Source: Siphlonurus alternatus (lineage: Eukaryota > Arthropoda > Insecta > Ephemeroptera > Siphlonuridae). From it: a DNA stretch of 64,000 bases. The stretch is taken from positions 40,499,150 to 40,563,149 of the forward strand of contig OX463781.1 of the NCBI GenBank assembly GCA_949825025.1. Reading direction: 5' to 3'. The notes beneath the pieces were generated by a model. That model saw only the letters and a program-made list of their open reading frames with translations. It did not search any database and was not told where the DNA came from. This document shows positions 11,997 to 24,577 of this stretch, in pieces. The translations under genes and the position numbers were made by a program. Within the stretch, counting starts at the first letter, position 1. Every line of letters starts with the position of its first letter.

Positions 11997-12033
11997 ACTT
12001 AGTGAAAAAATTTGTTAGCAGAGGTTCAGACAT
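9595..12033 (-). CDS. Penelope-like reverse transcriptase with C-terminal GIY-YIG endonuclease
   Basis: 812 residues, uninterrupted. Residues 1-250 are a basic N-terminal region without a domain I can name. A DKGNVTVIM motif lies at 262-270 and IYGLPKIHK at 332-340. RT motif A (SFDVVSLFTNV) is at 401-411, motif B (GIAMGSPLSP) at 466-475 and the catalytic YVDD at 503-506. AFLDV follows at 545-549. The endonuclease starts near 703 (CIYEIPC) with YIGET at 716-720. Arg727 and Glu777 are likely catalytic. Cysteines at 707-711 and histidines at 748-754 match the CCHH zinc motif of canonical EN(+) Penelope-like proteins. Known role of the family: nicking genomic DNA and reverse transcribing element RNA at the nick. 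The start is well fixed because an in-frame TAA lies two codons upstream (12037-12039). The intact frame suggests a recently active copy. A Penelope/Poseidon-type assignment is likely, but a Neptune type is not excluded. Confidence 0.95.
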   Translation of the reverse strand: MSEPLLTNFFTKFKHQYGPGLVSAFRSHERLNKKLGRVNNHLTFLMACNTKSIVPNFLRLKLGYTSPRTAKVLTRTSFALLRERIDYIKSYRNKIREKLHSLWTTISSSVDSDTLEILEITSTSGYKSEAEKSKKIQKTKISKLIAEQKVDNTQIHKNNKNIVKKKLVVNLSKHELSQEQEKLLEKGLNFATAPKEIPYLEIAKSIEQVAIKLDDGAADDLRFRVKIGLEAPHIIKNNITKEEQNALRELKQNKNIKILPADKGNVTVIMDETEYNNKILELINTPSYKKLKKDPTKNIENKLYQLLKKHQFQFDDKLRSLLTPHYSKPPHIYGLPKIHKLNTPLRPIVSSRESACHEAAKFLLYILTQVCEPSESYIKNSQHFIEQCKELNIDAGDILVSFDVVSLFTNVPVDGALAATKERLENNPDLKQYTALSTSAIMELLTFCLTNTYFQYKEDFYQQEEGIAMGSPLSPLMSNIYMEQLEKKAIESSPTKPKFWRRYVDDILAVWPENTQKVEEFLEHLNNQDQHIKFTLEKEKDNKIAFLDVLVDRSNEKVATGVYRKPTDSGRYLHYTSNHPQAVKRGIIHTLVNRGHTHCSDDTRLSSEIRNIENTLHDNGYPQTEIRKIIRGIENKETKQTQTDKKSEIIATTVIPYVRGVSEKIRRICAKHNIRTVFSSKSTIRSQLTKTKPKQKGLPKNCIYEIPCSEPCNKKYIGETKRPADVRVKEHRKKVSQGDTEGSRIAEHVWEHQHAIEWEKVKIIGREENKTKRKIHEAALITLQEDKAISQVSHPFARTWLPLLRKDKTIRT

Positions 12034-12081
12034 ACCTTACTTGTTTCGTTGAACTTTTTCCTCCACTTCGTTGCTTAATAA

Positions 12082-12124
12082 AAGCGACAGTTTCGTGAGA
12101 GAATCTTCTCACTTCCTCAGGCTT
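12082..12124 (-). ncRNA. Hammerhead-ribozyme-like motif, upstream copy
   Basis: Same motif as at 9183-9225, here between the truncated copy's frame and the start of the complete frame. Core CTGAGGA is plus 12114-12120, stem II is GTGAGA/TCTCAC, and GAAA is plus 12091-12094. The predicted cut is between 12086 and 12085, about 50 bases upstream of the start codon. Cleavage at both copies would release a unit-length 2.9-kb RNA. The extra A after the core makes activity uncertain. Confidence 0.5.
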
Positions 12125-12493
12125 GCCAAGACTAAAGCATCTCGCCCGTCTTGACGTTGTTGCTATACCGATCACACATGTGTTTTGTACCGTTGTAAGG
12201 TGCAGTGACGTAGAGGGTAGCTGCCCTCTCTACAATAACACCCGCACGGCGACTTTTAACTTTAAATTTTACTGTCCCTTGTTGTCAATTTTATGCACTG
12301 CAATGTTGCATTTTTTTGTTGTATGAGTATAGCCGTAACATTTGCGACTTTTTTAAGTGTAAAAATATTATATAATGAAAATGAGTGTTATTATTTCTTT
12401 TGACATATCTGAACGTGCTAACATTTTGATAATAAAATTATAATGTTATTATTATAAAATATTTACATTATTATACAGTATGGACAAAGATTG

Positions 12494-13683
12494 TTAAGTG
12501 CGGATTGTCTTGTCTTTTCTTAACAAGGGTAGCCAGGTGCGCGCGAAGGGGTGACTGACCTGACTGATGGCTTTATCTTCCTGCAGCGTTATCAATGCGG
12601 CCTCATGTATTTTTCTCTTCGTTTTGTTCTCTTCTCTACCTATGATTTTAACTTTCTCCCACTCTATTGCGTGTTGGTGCTCCCATACATGTTCCGCTAT
12701 TCTTGATCCTTCTGTGTCTCCTTGTGATACTTTTTTCCTGTGTTCTTTTACTCTTACGTCTGCTGGACGTTTTGTTTCTCCTATGTACTTTTTGTTGCAT
12801 GGCTCGCTGCACGGTATTTCGTAAATGCAGTTTTTTGGTAAACCTTTTTGTTTAGGCTTTGTTTTCGTTAGTTGACTTCTGATTGTGGATTTCGACGAGA
12901 AAACGGTTCTAATATTGTGTTTTGCGCAAATTCTTCTGATTTTTTCTGATACACCTCGTACGTATGGAATGACTGTTGTTGCGATTATTTCTGATTTTTT
13001 GTCAGTTTGAGTTTGTTTTGTTTCTTTGTTTTCTATTCCTCTTATTATTTTTCTTATTTCTGTTTGTGGGTATCCGTTGTCATGTAAGGTATTTTCGATA
13101 TTCCTGATCTCTGATGATAGACGTGTGTCGTCGCTACAATGTGTGTGTCCGCGGTTCACCAGTGTATGAATGATGCCTCGTTTTACCGCCTGGGGGTGGT
13201 TGGATGTGTAATGCAGGTATCTGCCCGAGTCCGTGGGCTTTCTGTACACGCCCGTTGCTACTTTTTCATTCGATCTGTCAACTAGGACGTCTAAAAATGC
13301 AATTTTATTATCCTTTTCTTTCTCCAATGTAAATTTAATATGTTGGTCTTGATTATTCAAATGTTCTAGAAATTCTTCTACTTTTTGTGTATTTTCGGGC
13401 CACACAGCCAGTATATCATCAACATACCGACGCCAGAATTTCGGTTTGGTTGGTGACGATTCAATTGCTTTCTTTTCTAATTGTTCCATGTAAATATTAC
13501 TCATTAGGGGGGATAGAGGGGATCCCATTGCGATTCCTTCCTCTTGCTGATAAAAATCTTCTTTATATTGGAAATACGTATTTGTGAGGCAGAAGGTAAG
13601 TAATTCCATGATGGCACTAGTACTAAGTGCGGTGTATTGTTTTAAGTCAGGGTTATTTTCTAAACGCTCTTTTGTTGCTGCTA
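12494..13683 (-). pseudogene. Truncated Penelope-like RT/endonuclease (C-terminal half)
   Basis: Contains the equivalent of residues 417-812 of the full protein, from just after RT motif A to the natural stop. The open stretch from its first methionine, at 13609, gives 371 residues identical to the C-terminus of the complete copy. It retains motif B, YVDD and the whole GIY-YIG domain but lacks the N-terminal region and motif A. It cannot encode a working RT alone, though it would supply the leading repeat. Confidence 0.9.
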
Positions 13684-13702
13684 CTACTTACCCCCCATTA
13701 TA

Positions 13703-13902
13703 NNNNNNNNNNNNNNNNNNNNNNNNNNNNNNNNNNNNNNNNNNNNNNNNNNNNNNNNNNNNNNNNNNNNNNNNNNNNNNNNNNNNNNNNNNNNNNNNNN
13801 NNNNNNNNNNNNNNNNNNNNNNNNNNNNNNNNNNNNNNNNNNNNNNNNNNNNNNNNNNNNNNNNNNNNNNNNNNNNNNNNNNNNNNNNNNNNNNNNNNNN
13901 NN
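13703..13902. other. Assembly gap of 200 N
   Basis: Exactly 200 unknown bases, a conventional scaffold-gap size. It directly adjoins the inverted junction of the Penelope-like element, so the 5' end of that insertion is unresolved. Confidence 0.98.
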
Positions 13903-14392
<490 letters not shown>

Positions 14393-15430
14393 GGTAGCTG
14401 CGGTATTGCGCGACCCACCACCGCTCTATCGATCCCAACATACGAACAGGTCGTCTGAACAGCCAGAATGGAAGAAAGAAAATACGCGAACAGAAATGAA
14501 AGTGAGCCAAACAGCAGAAGAGCAAAAAAAGAAAAGAAAAGAAGGAAGGATATGAGTTGCTTCGTATCAACAATCTCAAATCTTCTCTACAATATATAGA
14601 AGTAAAAAAAAAAAAAAAAAACAGTCTTTATAGCAAGAAGAAAAATATTTTCCATCTCACGTCTCAATTTTCATTTATTTTTCACATCCAATGATTATTA
14701 TTTCTTGTTATAGATTTTTTTTAATCCATTGTTTTTTTAAAGCTTCATTTCTTTTATTTATTTCAACGCGTTTGTAGATACTATATTTTCTTTATTAAAA
14801 ATATATGCTACATTTTGAACTTATTTTCTTTTTTAATTTTCAATTCATACTAATGTAGCTTTCCGCATTTACATTATGGAAAGGTTTAAAAATAGTCAAG
14901 ACAAAGATTCTGTAAAAAATCTTTAAAAGAACGTTTTTTTTTAAGTTATATTACTTAAAAAAAAAAACGTATACAATTTTTTTTAAACCTTCAAACTCCA
15001 TGAAGAAAAAAAATTGAAAAGTTTATCTTGGAAACCACGAATTACTTAATGCTAAAACGTTGGCTGTATTTCCCAACTAAACGAAAGTTCAGAACGCAAT
15101 GTTATACAACATAAAATATAATAGTAATTATTTCAGTACGCCATTGTAATTTATATAAAACAATGGCTAAAGCTCGAAGCGCTAATTTTCATTTTGTATG
15201 TTGTTACATGCAGTGAGATTGCATTGTTGGTGACATTGTTGTTCATCAGTCAAGGCGAGAACTCGGAGCTTAGTGTGACAATATGCTGCAGTTTGTGTTG
15301 TGTGTACAGTCACAGACAAAAATTCAGAGACTTTGTGGCTCCAATATGTGATAACTGGACAATCTGCATGACAATTTTATTATATAATTGGATTGAGAAC
15401 CTTGAATTGTGCAATTTTATTTTTTTTTTC
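14393..15430. other. Complex patch then AT-rich stretch
   Basis: 14393-14550 is relatively GC-rich (GGTGGTAGCTGCGG near its start) and next to the GA array. 14600-15190 is featureless and AT-rich. 15190-15420 is mixed composition with no recognised gene. Confidence 0.4.
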
Positions 15431-15630
15431 AAGGCGGATTCACATGAAAGACGACTGTAATACGAGTTGATTTTTTTTGCAGAAGTTGTGAAATCCAATG
15501 CTGCAAGGGAATTCGTCCAGTTAATTTTGATGCTCTTTGTAATTGTTAAATATGGCTGCCAATGGAATTTACAGAAAATGCGCATTACTCACGTCACAGG
15601 CTAAAAAATGCCCATGTACATTCACCTTAA
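15431..15630 (+). mobile_element. TTAA-associated MITE, copy 1
   Basis: Ends are short inverted repeats (AAGGCGGATTCACATGA on the left; CATGTACATTCACCTTAA on the right). The interior shares TGATGCTCTTT and ATGGCTGCCAATGGAAT with the copies at 24286-24503 (reverse) and 28546-28748. Compared with the GC-rich copy at 24.3 kb, many CG positions read TG or CA, as expected from methylation decay. A TTAA target is consistent with piggyBac- or Kolobok-like elements, but there is no transposase to confirm this. Confidence 0.75.
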
Positions 15631-15634
15631 CATC

Positions 15635-15830
15635 CTTAAAATCGTGCTCCAAAACACTGTGACTTCATACCAAACATTTAACATTCAAGCATGGCTATGA
15701 CAATACAAATAACACAAAGCGTCTTTTCTTTTTATTTCGAGGACGTTAAAAAAAATTGACAATAACGTTCATTATCTCAAAATGCTTTATCCAAATATGC
15801 AATAAAAAAAGGTATCAGGTTGTTCAATCA
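15635..15830 (+). repeat. Dispersed repeat E, copy 2
   Basis: Starts with CTTAAAATCGTGCTCCAAAA as at 6713 and shares a later segment near ATCCAAATATGCAATAAA. It directly follows the TTAA-type MITE, so this copy may be the older target into which that element inserted. Confidence 0.55.
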
Positions 15831-15855
15831 CTCGCATGATCATCAAATATACATA

Positions 15856-15860
<5 letters not shown>

Positions 15861-15912
<52 letters not shown>
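15861..15912. repeat. (AT)n microsatellite
   Basis: About 52 bases of pure AT repeat with imperfect AT sequence on both sides. Confidence 0.9.
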
Positions 15913-15920
<8 letters not shown>

Positions 15921-16279
15921 TATATGTATATAATATATATATCCTTCCATGAGTTTAACCAATATTCTTTTATATCTGGTTACGTCACCGATTGGACGAA
16001 TATAAAAGAAATTAAAAATTAAAAAAAAAAAATCAAAATTCAAGAGGTTAACCAATCAGATTGAAGCATTTCAGGACTCATCGTGCCGTAAAATCTTGAA
16101 TGCGCCCATCATATTATAATGCTTTTTGTAATTTTGAATTGTTTCCAAAAAGTGTGACGCAAGAAATTCACGCGTCTTAACTTGTATAATGGAACGTTAA
16201 GTTTACAGTATATTTTAACACAGTTTAGTTATAGCTTCTAATCTGTGGTCTAAAGTGTATTAGCCTTGACACCACCGGA
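15913..16279. other. AT-rich spacer
   Basis: Mixed AT-rich sequence. I see nothing in it. Confidence 0.45.
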
Positions 16280-16440
16280 TATTAGCCACATATGGTGGTT
16301 GCATCCTGGAGGTAATTGATGGTACCCTACATTAATTAATAGTCATCCTGACTGAGGTGTCCACAGTTTCCTTAGTCTCAACGAAGTGACTAATATGATA
16401 GACCAGGGCCATCCTTGTTTGGAAACTAAAGGTCAGTTTC
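16280..16440 (+). mobile_element. SINE, copy 3 (5'-truncated)
   Basis: Contains the core at 16343-16378 (CATCCTGACTGAGGTGTCC), followed by AACGAAGTGACTAATATGA and AGACCAGGGCCATCC as in other copies. The tRNA-like head is missing. Upstream, GGTAATTGATGGTACC matches the region just before the core in copy 2. Confidence 0.75.
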
Positions 16441-17976
<1,536 letters not shown>

Positions 17977-18342
17977 GGGCACTTGACGCAGTGGTGTACG
18001 TATAATATCTGATTCGTAATCGGATGGTCGTGAGTTCCATCCAAGGCACTGTCAAAATTTTTACAAGTGGTGGTTGCTAAGGAATAACCACTCATGTATT
18101 CGGGAAGTGACTGTTGGCATCAATTGACGATCATCCTGACTGAAGTTTCCACGGTTCCCTCAGTCATAACTAGGTGAATGCTGGAACCGATTGCCAAGTC
18201 ATCATAGCCGCAACCCAGCCACAAAACCCTGAGCATTACGAAGTAAGATCCAAGAAAGGCCTGGAAGTTAAATTCAGTCACTTATACACATGTGACCTGT
18301 ACCACAGGGTTCAGTTGAGATAACAAATAAATAAAAATACAA
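17977..18342 (+). mobile_element. SINE, copy 4 (near full length, reference copy)
   Basis: The most complete copy. A tRNA-like head is at 17981-18050, with an A-box-like GCAGTGGTGTACG and a degenerate B-box GAGTTCCATCC at 18032-18042. The core is at 18131-18166 (CATCCTGACTGAAGTTTCC). A unique 3' region includes GGAAGTTAAATTCAGTCA and GTGACCTGTACCACAGGG, and the copy ends in an A-rich AAATAAATAAAAATA tail. In the core, GACTGAAG and CCTCAGTC can pair as a stem around TTTCCACGGTTC. Confidence 0.85.
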
Positions 18343-19219
18343 TAACCCTGCAGTGCATATTATGTTATATTGTGTGATCTTAACAAAATTTTAATTAAAT
18401 TGTGACACATTTGTATTGTATTGTGCAGTACTTATTTTAAATTCTAAATATTTCGATTTGACACCCCAGATAGAATTAGGCACTATGCAATTTCATCAAA
18501 TTTAAAGTTGTGCCCTTAACTTCCAACTAACACAGCCTCAGACAAATTCACATCCCATGTGGACTAATGAGACTGGCCCAAGTTCAAGTTGTGCTGCTTA
18601 TTAAAAGCTCACGTGACCGCTTTTTTTATTTGTAAGAAAGGATTTAAAAAAAAGTAACGAAGCGTGGAATCATTAGTGCTGGCTTACCCACTTTTTAATT
18701 ACTGAAAATAAAGACCAAACCTTCGGACAGAAAGCTACAACTTTACCCCATAGAAAAAAACAAACTCCGTCTGCTAATTAAGTCTTATATGTCTGCAGCG
18801 CTGCAGTGCAACTAAACTAACGTAAAGTGTCAATCGTTTAGAGTGGATATAGCAAGGTATTTAAGGATTCATGTGATTAATATGAAAAAAATGAAGCTTA
18901 ATAGTAAATGGTACAGCTGTCCAATAATTTCAGCAAACTTTTTTGACACCATAAAATAATTTTCGATGGAAAAAATTAGGCTAAAATCGGTGCAACTTTC
19001 GAGATATTAAGCATTTAAGATTGGCATTGTTTTAAATCGGGAGACTACTTTGGCTTTTATTAAATCAGTATCTTTTTTACACGAAAAAATTAATTACTCA
19101 AAATCTAGACCAAATTTATTTTATTTTTTTTTTCTGCATTGCAAACTAATAAATATTTTGTCCTTTATTTTATGGACAAAAAACATTTTCAGTTCATCAT
19201 TGGATAATATTGAGCAATG
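18343..19219. other. Mixed-composition non-coding stretch
   Basis: 18450-18640 has moderately balanced sequence. At about 18795, CTGCAGCGCTGCAG is a 14-base palindrome. No gene recognised. Confidence 0.45.
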
Positions 19220-19220
19220 G

Positions 19221-19258
19221 CCGTGACCAGAGAAAAGTTAACTTTTCTCTGCCGTGAC
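19221..19258. repeat. 24-bp perfect palindrome flanked by 7-bp direct repeats
   Basis: CAGAGAAAAGTTAACTTTTCTCTG (19228-19251, given here as a perfect inverted repeat with its centre at GTTAAC) is bounded on both sides by CCGTGAC. The arrangement looks like a minute insertion with a target duplication. The CAGAG ends would suit a hAT-type element reduced to its tips, but hAT duplications are usually 8 bp. Confidence 0.7.
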
Positions 19259-19421
19259 ATTAATCTTTAACAAAATGAAAATAGAGATGCCGCACAAGAA
19301 ACGTATTTTGTAAACATTGGTTATTTTATAAAGCAAAAGCATTTAAAAATAAGTCAAATAGGATTTAATAAAAAACTTGTTAGCAACCTAATCTTAATAT
19401 TGTGTAAGATAAAATAACTAA

Positions 19422-19971
19422 ATAATATAATATAATATAATATAATATAATATAATATAATATAATATAATATAATATAATATAATATAATATAATATAA
19501 TATAATATAATATAATATAATATAATATAATATAATATAATATAATATAATATAATATAATATAATATAATATAATATAATATAATATAATATAATATAA
19601 TATAATATAATATAATATAATATAATACAATACAATACAATACAATACAATACAATACAATACAATACAATACAATACAATACAATACAATACAATACAA
19701 TACAATACAATACAATACAATACAATACAATACAATACAATACAATACAATACAATACAATACAATACAATACAATACAATACAATACAATACAATACAA
19801 TACAATACAATACAATACAATACAATACAATATAATATAATATAATATAATATAATATAATATAATATAATATAATATAATATAATATAATATAATATAA
19901 TATAATATAATATAATATAATATAATATAATATAATATAATATAATATAATATAATATAATATAATATAAT
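19422..19971. repeat. Three-block pentanucleotide array: TATAA / TACAA / TATAA
   Basis: About 41 copies of TATAA (to 19625), then 41 copies of TACAA (19626-19830), then about 28 copies of TATAA. The blocks switch sharply, with almost no mixing. The long Tyr-Cys-Ile-Val-Leu frames are repeat translations. Confidence 0.97.
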
Positions 19972-22584
19972 ATATAACACTATATCATGGATCAATCTCT
20001 AGCACTAATCATTATAATAATAACAATTTCACTACTATATTGTTGTTATTACATAGAGTTATAATATTGTATCATATTTCATATTAAAATTTATGTACGC
20101 GTATATAATTATGATTTGATTTTTAGGAAAGCGGTACCCAAATCAAACATAAAATTTTTATTCTGCATTCTTCGATTCAATATGCATAATAATTATATTT
20201 TTGTTTGTTTTTTCATACTTTGTAATGAAAATTAACTAGTTTATTTTAAATGGTATACTTCTTTCATTAATAATAAAATTAGATAATTTCTTTTATTTAT
20301 AAAATGATAAATTAATTAATCTCGTTATTAAAATAAGAAATCATTGTGTTCCTTAATTAAAATACTATAAAAAGAAAATTTTATAACAGCATTTTCTATA
20401 TCGAATAATATATTATATTTCATTTATTTCTTTTCCAAATGGACATTTCTGTGTATTAGTTGGACATGATGCTTCAGCGACTGTAGCATTAGTGAGAAAA
20501 GAGTCTGAGAATTGACAAGAAGGTTGACGTTGTAGGAAGACACTAAAAGAAGGGTTTAGACGTGCTAGCTAGGGTATAAGGGGCTATTTCCAGTAGTCCG
20601 TATGACCTAGGCTTGCAAGCCAGTGAAGCTTGCAATAAGAAGTGATGCTATTGATTCACGGGAGAAAAGAAAAAAAAAAGAAACACGAAGAAAAAAAATA
20701 ATTGACAAAATGAGACTGAACAAGTGAGTAAAAAAAAATAGAAAAAGGTTTAGATACTTTCTGACATTCCTTTTATATATATAAAAATAAGTCATATACT
20801 TTGTACGAGAAAAGTTGTATAGAAAGCAATATAACGATCAATTAATGATTAGATTTTTTTTTTTCATTTTTAGTATATAAAAAATATATGAAATAAAACA
20901 AACTTTCTACTTCCCATTTACTTGTATATATTTTTTTTTTTTTTCAAACGCTATTCAGTGTTAAAAAAATATATATAAAAGGAGTTGATTTGTTCTTGAC
21001 ATACATGGAAGACTTCTCGTTTTTGACTCCACGTTTCTCATCCGCAGAGTAAAGACGTGACCCCCCCCCCCCCCTCACCACCACAATCCATCAATCACAC
21101 GTGTGGCGTCCCAGCACGGCGCCTTCTTTGCAAATAAAGGCGCTTTGCAAACCTTACAAAGCAACCACAGCGAGAAATATATGTGAATAGTCAGTCCCTT
21201 GTTTAAATTGAGCCAACTCTATAATCGCTGACTTGAACAAAAACAAAGATTGACAAAAAAAAAGTAGGACAGTCAGAGAGAAAAAAAAAAAAGTCATAAA
21301 AAAATACACATCGAAATCGCTTTTCTTTTTGTCTTCAATACCAAAATATATAAAAAAATCGTGATTTACAAAAGATTTTATCCTAGTGTGAAATTCTTAT
21401 TACAATATAATTATAATTAAATTATATTCACGTAATTTTGATGTAATCCAAATATTAAATGTAATACAATTATTTTAAGAAACAGAAATACAGTATATGT
21501 CTATATATATATATATATCATGGAAGAAATATTCGTCTTATTCCTCCATGATCTATAATATATACTTTTTTGTTAATAATTATTAAATCAAAAATTTGTC
21601 ATAAAGTTCAATAAACCTGATGATAATTAATAGTGTAGAAGAACCTTTTTGAGTTGCAGCAGACAACATTGTTTTATATGCCATGTACTAAAATTCAAAT
21701 TCCACTCTGTATACGAAGAATAAAGTTAAAAAAAAAAAACAAAAAACGAAGAGAATATAATAAAGATAAAATAAAATGGCCAATATGTAATGAGACTTTA
21801 CGATAATGCTTTAAAAGATAATATTTAGTTTTTTTTTTTTTTGTATTCTATAATCAAAAAGTACCATGGTATTTTTATGTTGTCTGTGTATAAAAATGTC
21901 ATTGAAATAATGCTGTGTGTGTTTTCATCCCTAAAGAGCCCTAGTAAGAAACGAGTGGATGTACTTCCCTTGTCGTATCATTCTCTGCATCACGTATACC
22001 TCCATATATGCATACTAAGTTATGCTAATGTGAAAGTATAGCCTAGAAAAAGTTTCAGGGCATTTTCAATATCACAAAATCCTGTCTGCGTCATTCAAAC
22101 AAACAAATTCTCAAACTTTTTCTTTTTAGATGAATATATTATTTACTTACTTGGAAATTATCCAGGAGTAAATAATATATAATATTGTATTTTTGCTAAT
22201 AAATGAGAAATAATTTCCATTGAAAAGTGGTTGGAAAATTACTCTTGCTTGATTTGATGACAAAAATATCATCTTTTGAAATCTTTCTTTTCTATTTAAA
22301 GATCTTTTGGTGTAATATTAAAAAAGGTGAGATTACTCCCTCATTTTTAGTGAAAATAAAATTAGATGCTTTCAAAAATACGTCAAAGGTTTATTATATG
22401 TGTTACGAATGAGATATAAATTTTAATCTACTGTACCAGTTCTATATAAAAAATATAATAACACATATTTTCAATTTTGAAGAAGTAATGAGTCCACAAA
22501 TCCTTACAACACTCAATTCCACTATACACTATAGGCTGTATGACAGCTAGCACCTAAAAAACAGAGGATAATATACCCCTGTAT

Positions 22585-22625
<41 letters not shown>

Positions 22626-22821
22626 CTTCTATTAAATTCTCTGTCAAAACCAAGCATATTAGTGTGCGTGGTACTTATTGTAACATAAGCTCTATATATA
22701 TTTATATATTCACATTTAATTATTATTAATATAAATTTGCTTGTAGAAAACCTTCAATGCCATTTTCATTACATTTCGATGGTGTTTTGTATAAAATGAC
22801 CAACTTATTTTATCTCGAGCC
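19972..22821. other. Long AT-rich stretch with two more complex islands
   Basis: Islands lie at about 20450-20640 (GACGTTGTAGGAAGACACT and neighbours) and 21000-21190. The latter holds a 14-C run at 21061-21074 followed by CAATCACACGTGTGGCGTCC. An AT run is at 22589-22624. No open frame is convincing, so the islands are candidate regulatory or untranslated sequence only. Confidence 0.4.
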
Positions 22822-22876
22822 GCACTATATGAGTTTCCAAGTATATAAAAAAATTATACCTGGAAACCCATAGTGC
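22822..22876. repeat. Hairpin inverted repeat
   Basis: GCACTATATGAGTTTCCAAG pairs with CCTGGAAACCCATAGTGC across a short AT-rich loop (arms about 22 bases, with three mismatches). It may be the centre of a small fold-back element, but outer ends are not clear. Confidence 0.6.
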
Positions 22877-24132
<1,256 letters not shown>

Positions 24133-24577
24133 ATGCAATTCCATGGAGCGATGTCAAGGTGGGCTTGGATGGGCGAGAAAAGCGCACTTGCAGTAAAACC
24201 GTATAGCAGCCATATTGACGAGGAAAAATCGCTTTCCCGCAGTGATTTAATCGCGCCGCGATTTTTTCTCGGCAATATGGCCGCCTTAAGGTGCATTCAG
24301 ATGGCGGTTTTTATCACGCGGCGCGACGCGAATTAATGCGCATTTGCTGTAACATCCATTGGCGGCCATATTGGGCGATTAAAAGAAAAAGAGCATCGTA
24401 ATTAACGCGATTACCTGCGAATTCGCCGCCGCATAAGATTTCACAGCTTTTAAGTTAAAATCGCGCCGCGTCGCCGTTGCCGCCCATGAAAATCCACCTT
24501 TACGGTTTCACTGCCATGCAAGTGCGCTTTTCTCGCCCCGCCAAGCTCCGCTCTACATCGGTTCATGGAAATGCTCC
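24133..24577. mobile_element. GC-rich palindromic element interrupted by a nested MITE
   Basis: Outer arms at 24133-24208 and 24504-24577 are inverted repeats sharing CGAGAAAAGCGCACTTGCA. Next to the left arm is a second hairpin (24209-24284) with arms GCCATATTGACGAGGAAAAA and its complement. A different MITE (24286-24503) is inserted beside that hairpin. The high GC content stands out sharply from the surroundings, which suggests recent arrival. Confidence 0.75.
24286..24503 (-). mobile_element. TTAA-associated MITE, copy 2 (nested, GC-rich)
   Basis: Reverse orientation relative to copies 1 and 3. Left end TTAAGGTGCATTCAGATGG, right end CATGAAAATCCACCTTTA. The minus strand shares GCGCGATTTTAACTT, AGCTGTGAA, GATGCTCTTTTT and CGCCAATGGATG with copy 3. 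It retains many CG dinucleotides and is probably the youngest of the three. Confidence 0.8.

Larger units (their letters stand above)
11997..13702 (-). mobile_element. 5'-truncated leading copy of the Penelope-like element, with inverted junction
   Basis: Matches the complete unit from its 3' end up to the position equivalent to 10784. At 13683 collinearity stops. The next 20 bases (13683-13702) are the reverse complement of 11055-11074, so the upstream part of the frame is joined in opposite orientation, about 270 bases further in. The sequence then enters a 200-N gap. Inverted 5' fragments are known for Penelope-like elements, but an assembly error beside the gap is equally possible. Confidence 0.85.

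Noticed and set aside
17981..18050. A second tRNA gene
   Set aside because: The B-box is degenerate and the piece is followed by the same SINE body.
19354..19995. A 213-codon open frame with Tyr-Cys-Ile-Val-Leu repeats
   Set aside because: It is a direct translation of the TATAA/TACAA array and would be open in any pentanucleotide repeat without stops in that frame.
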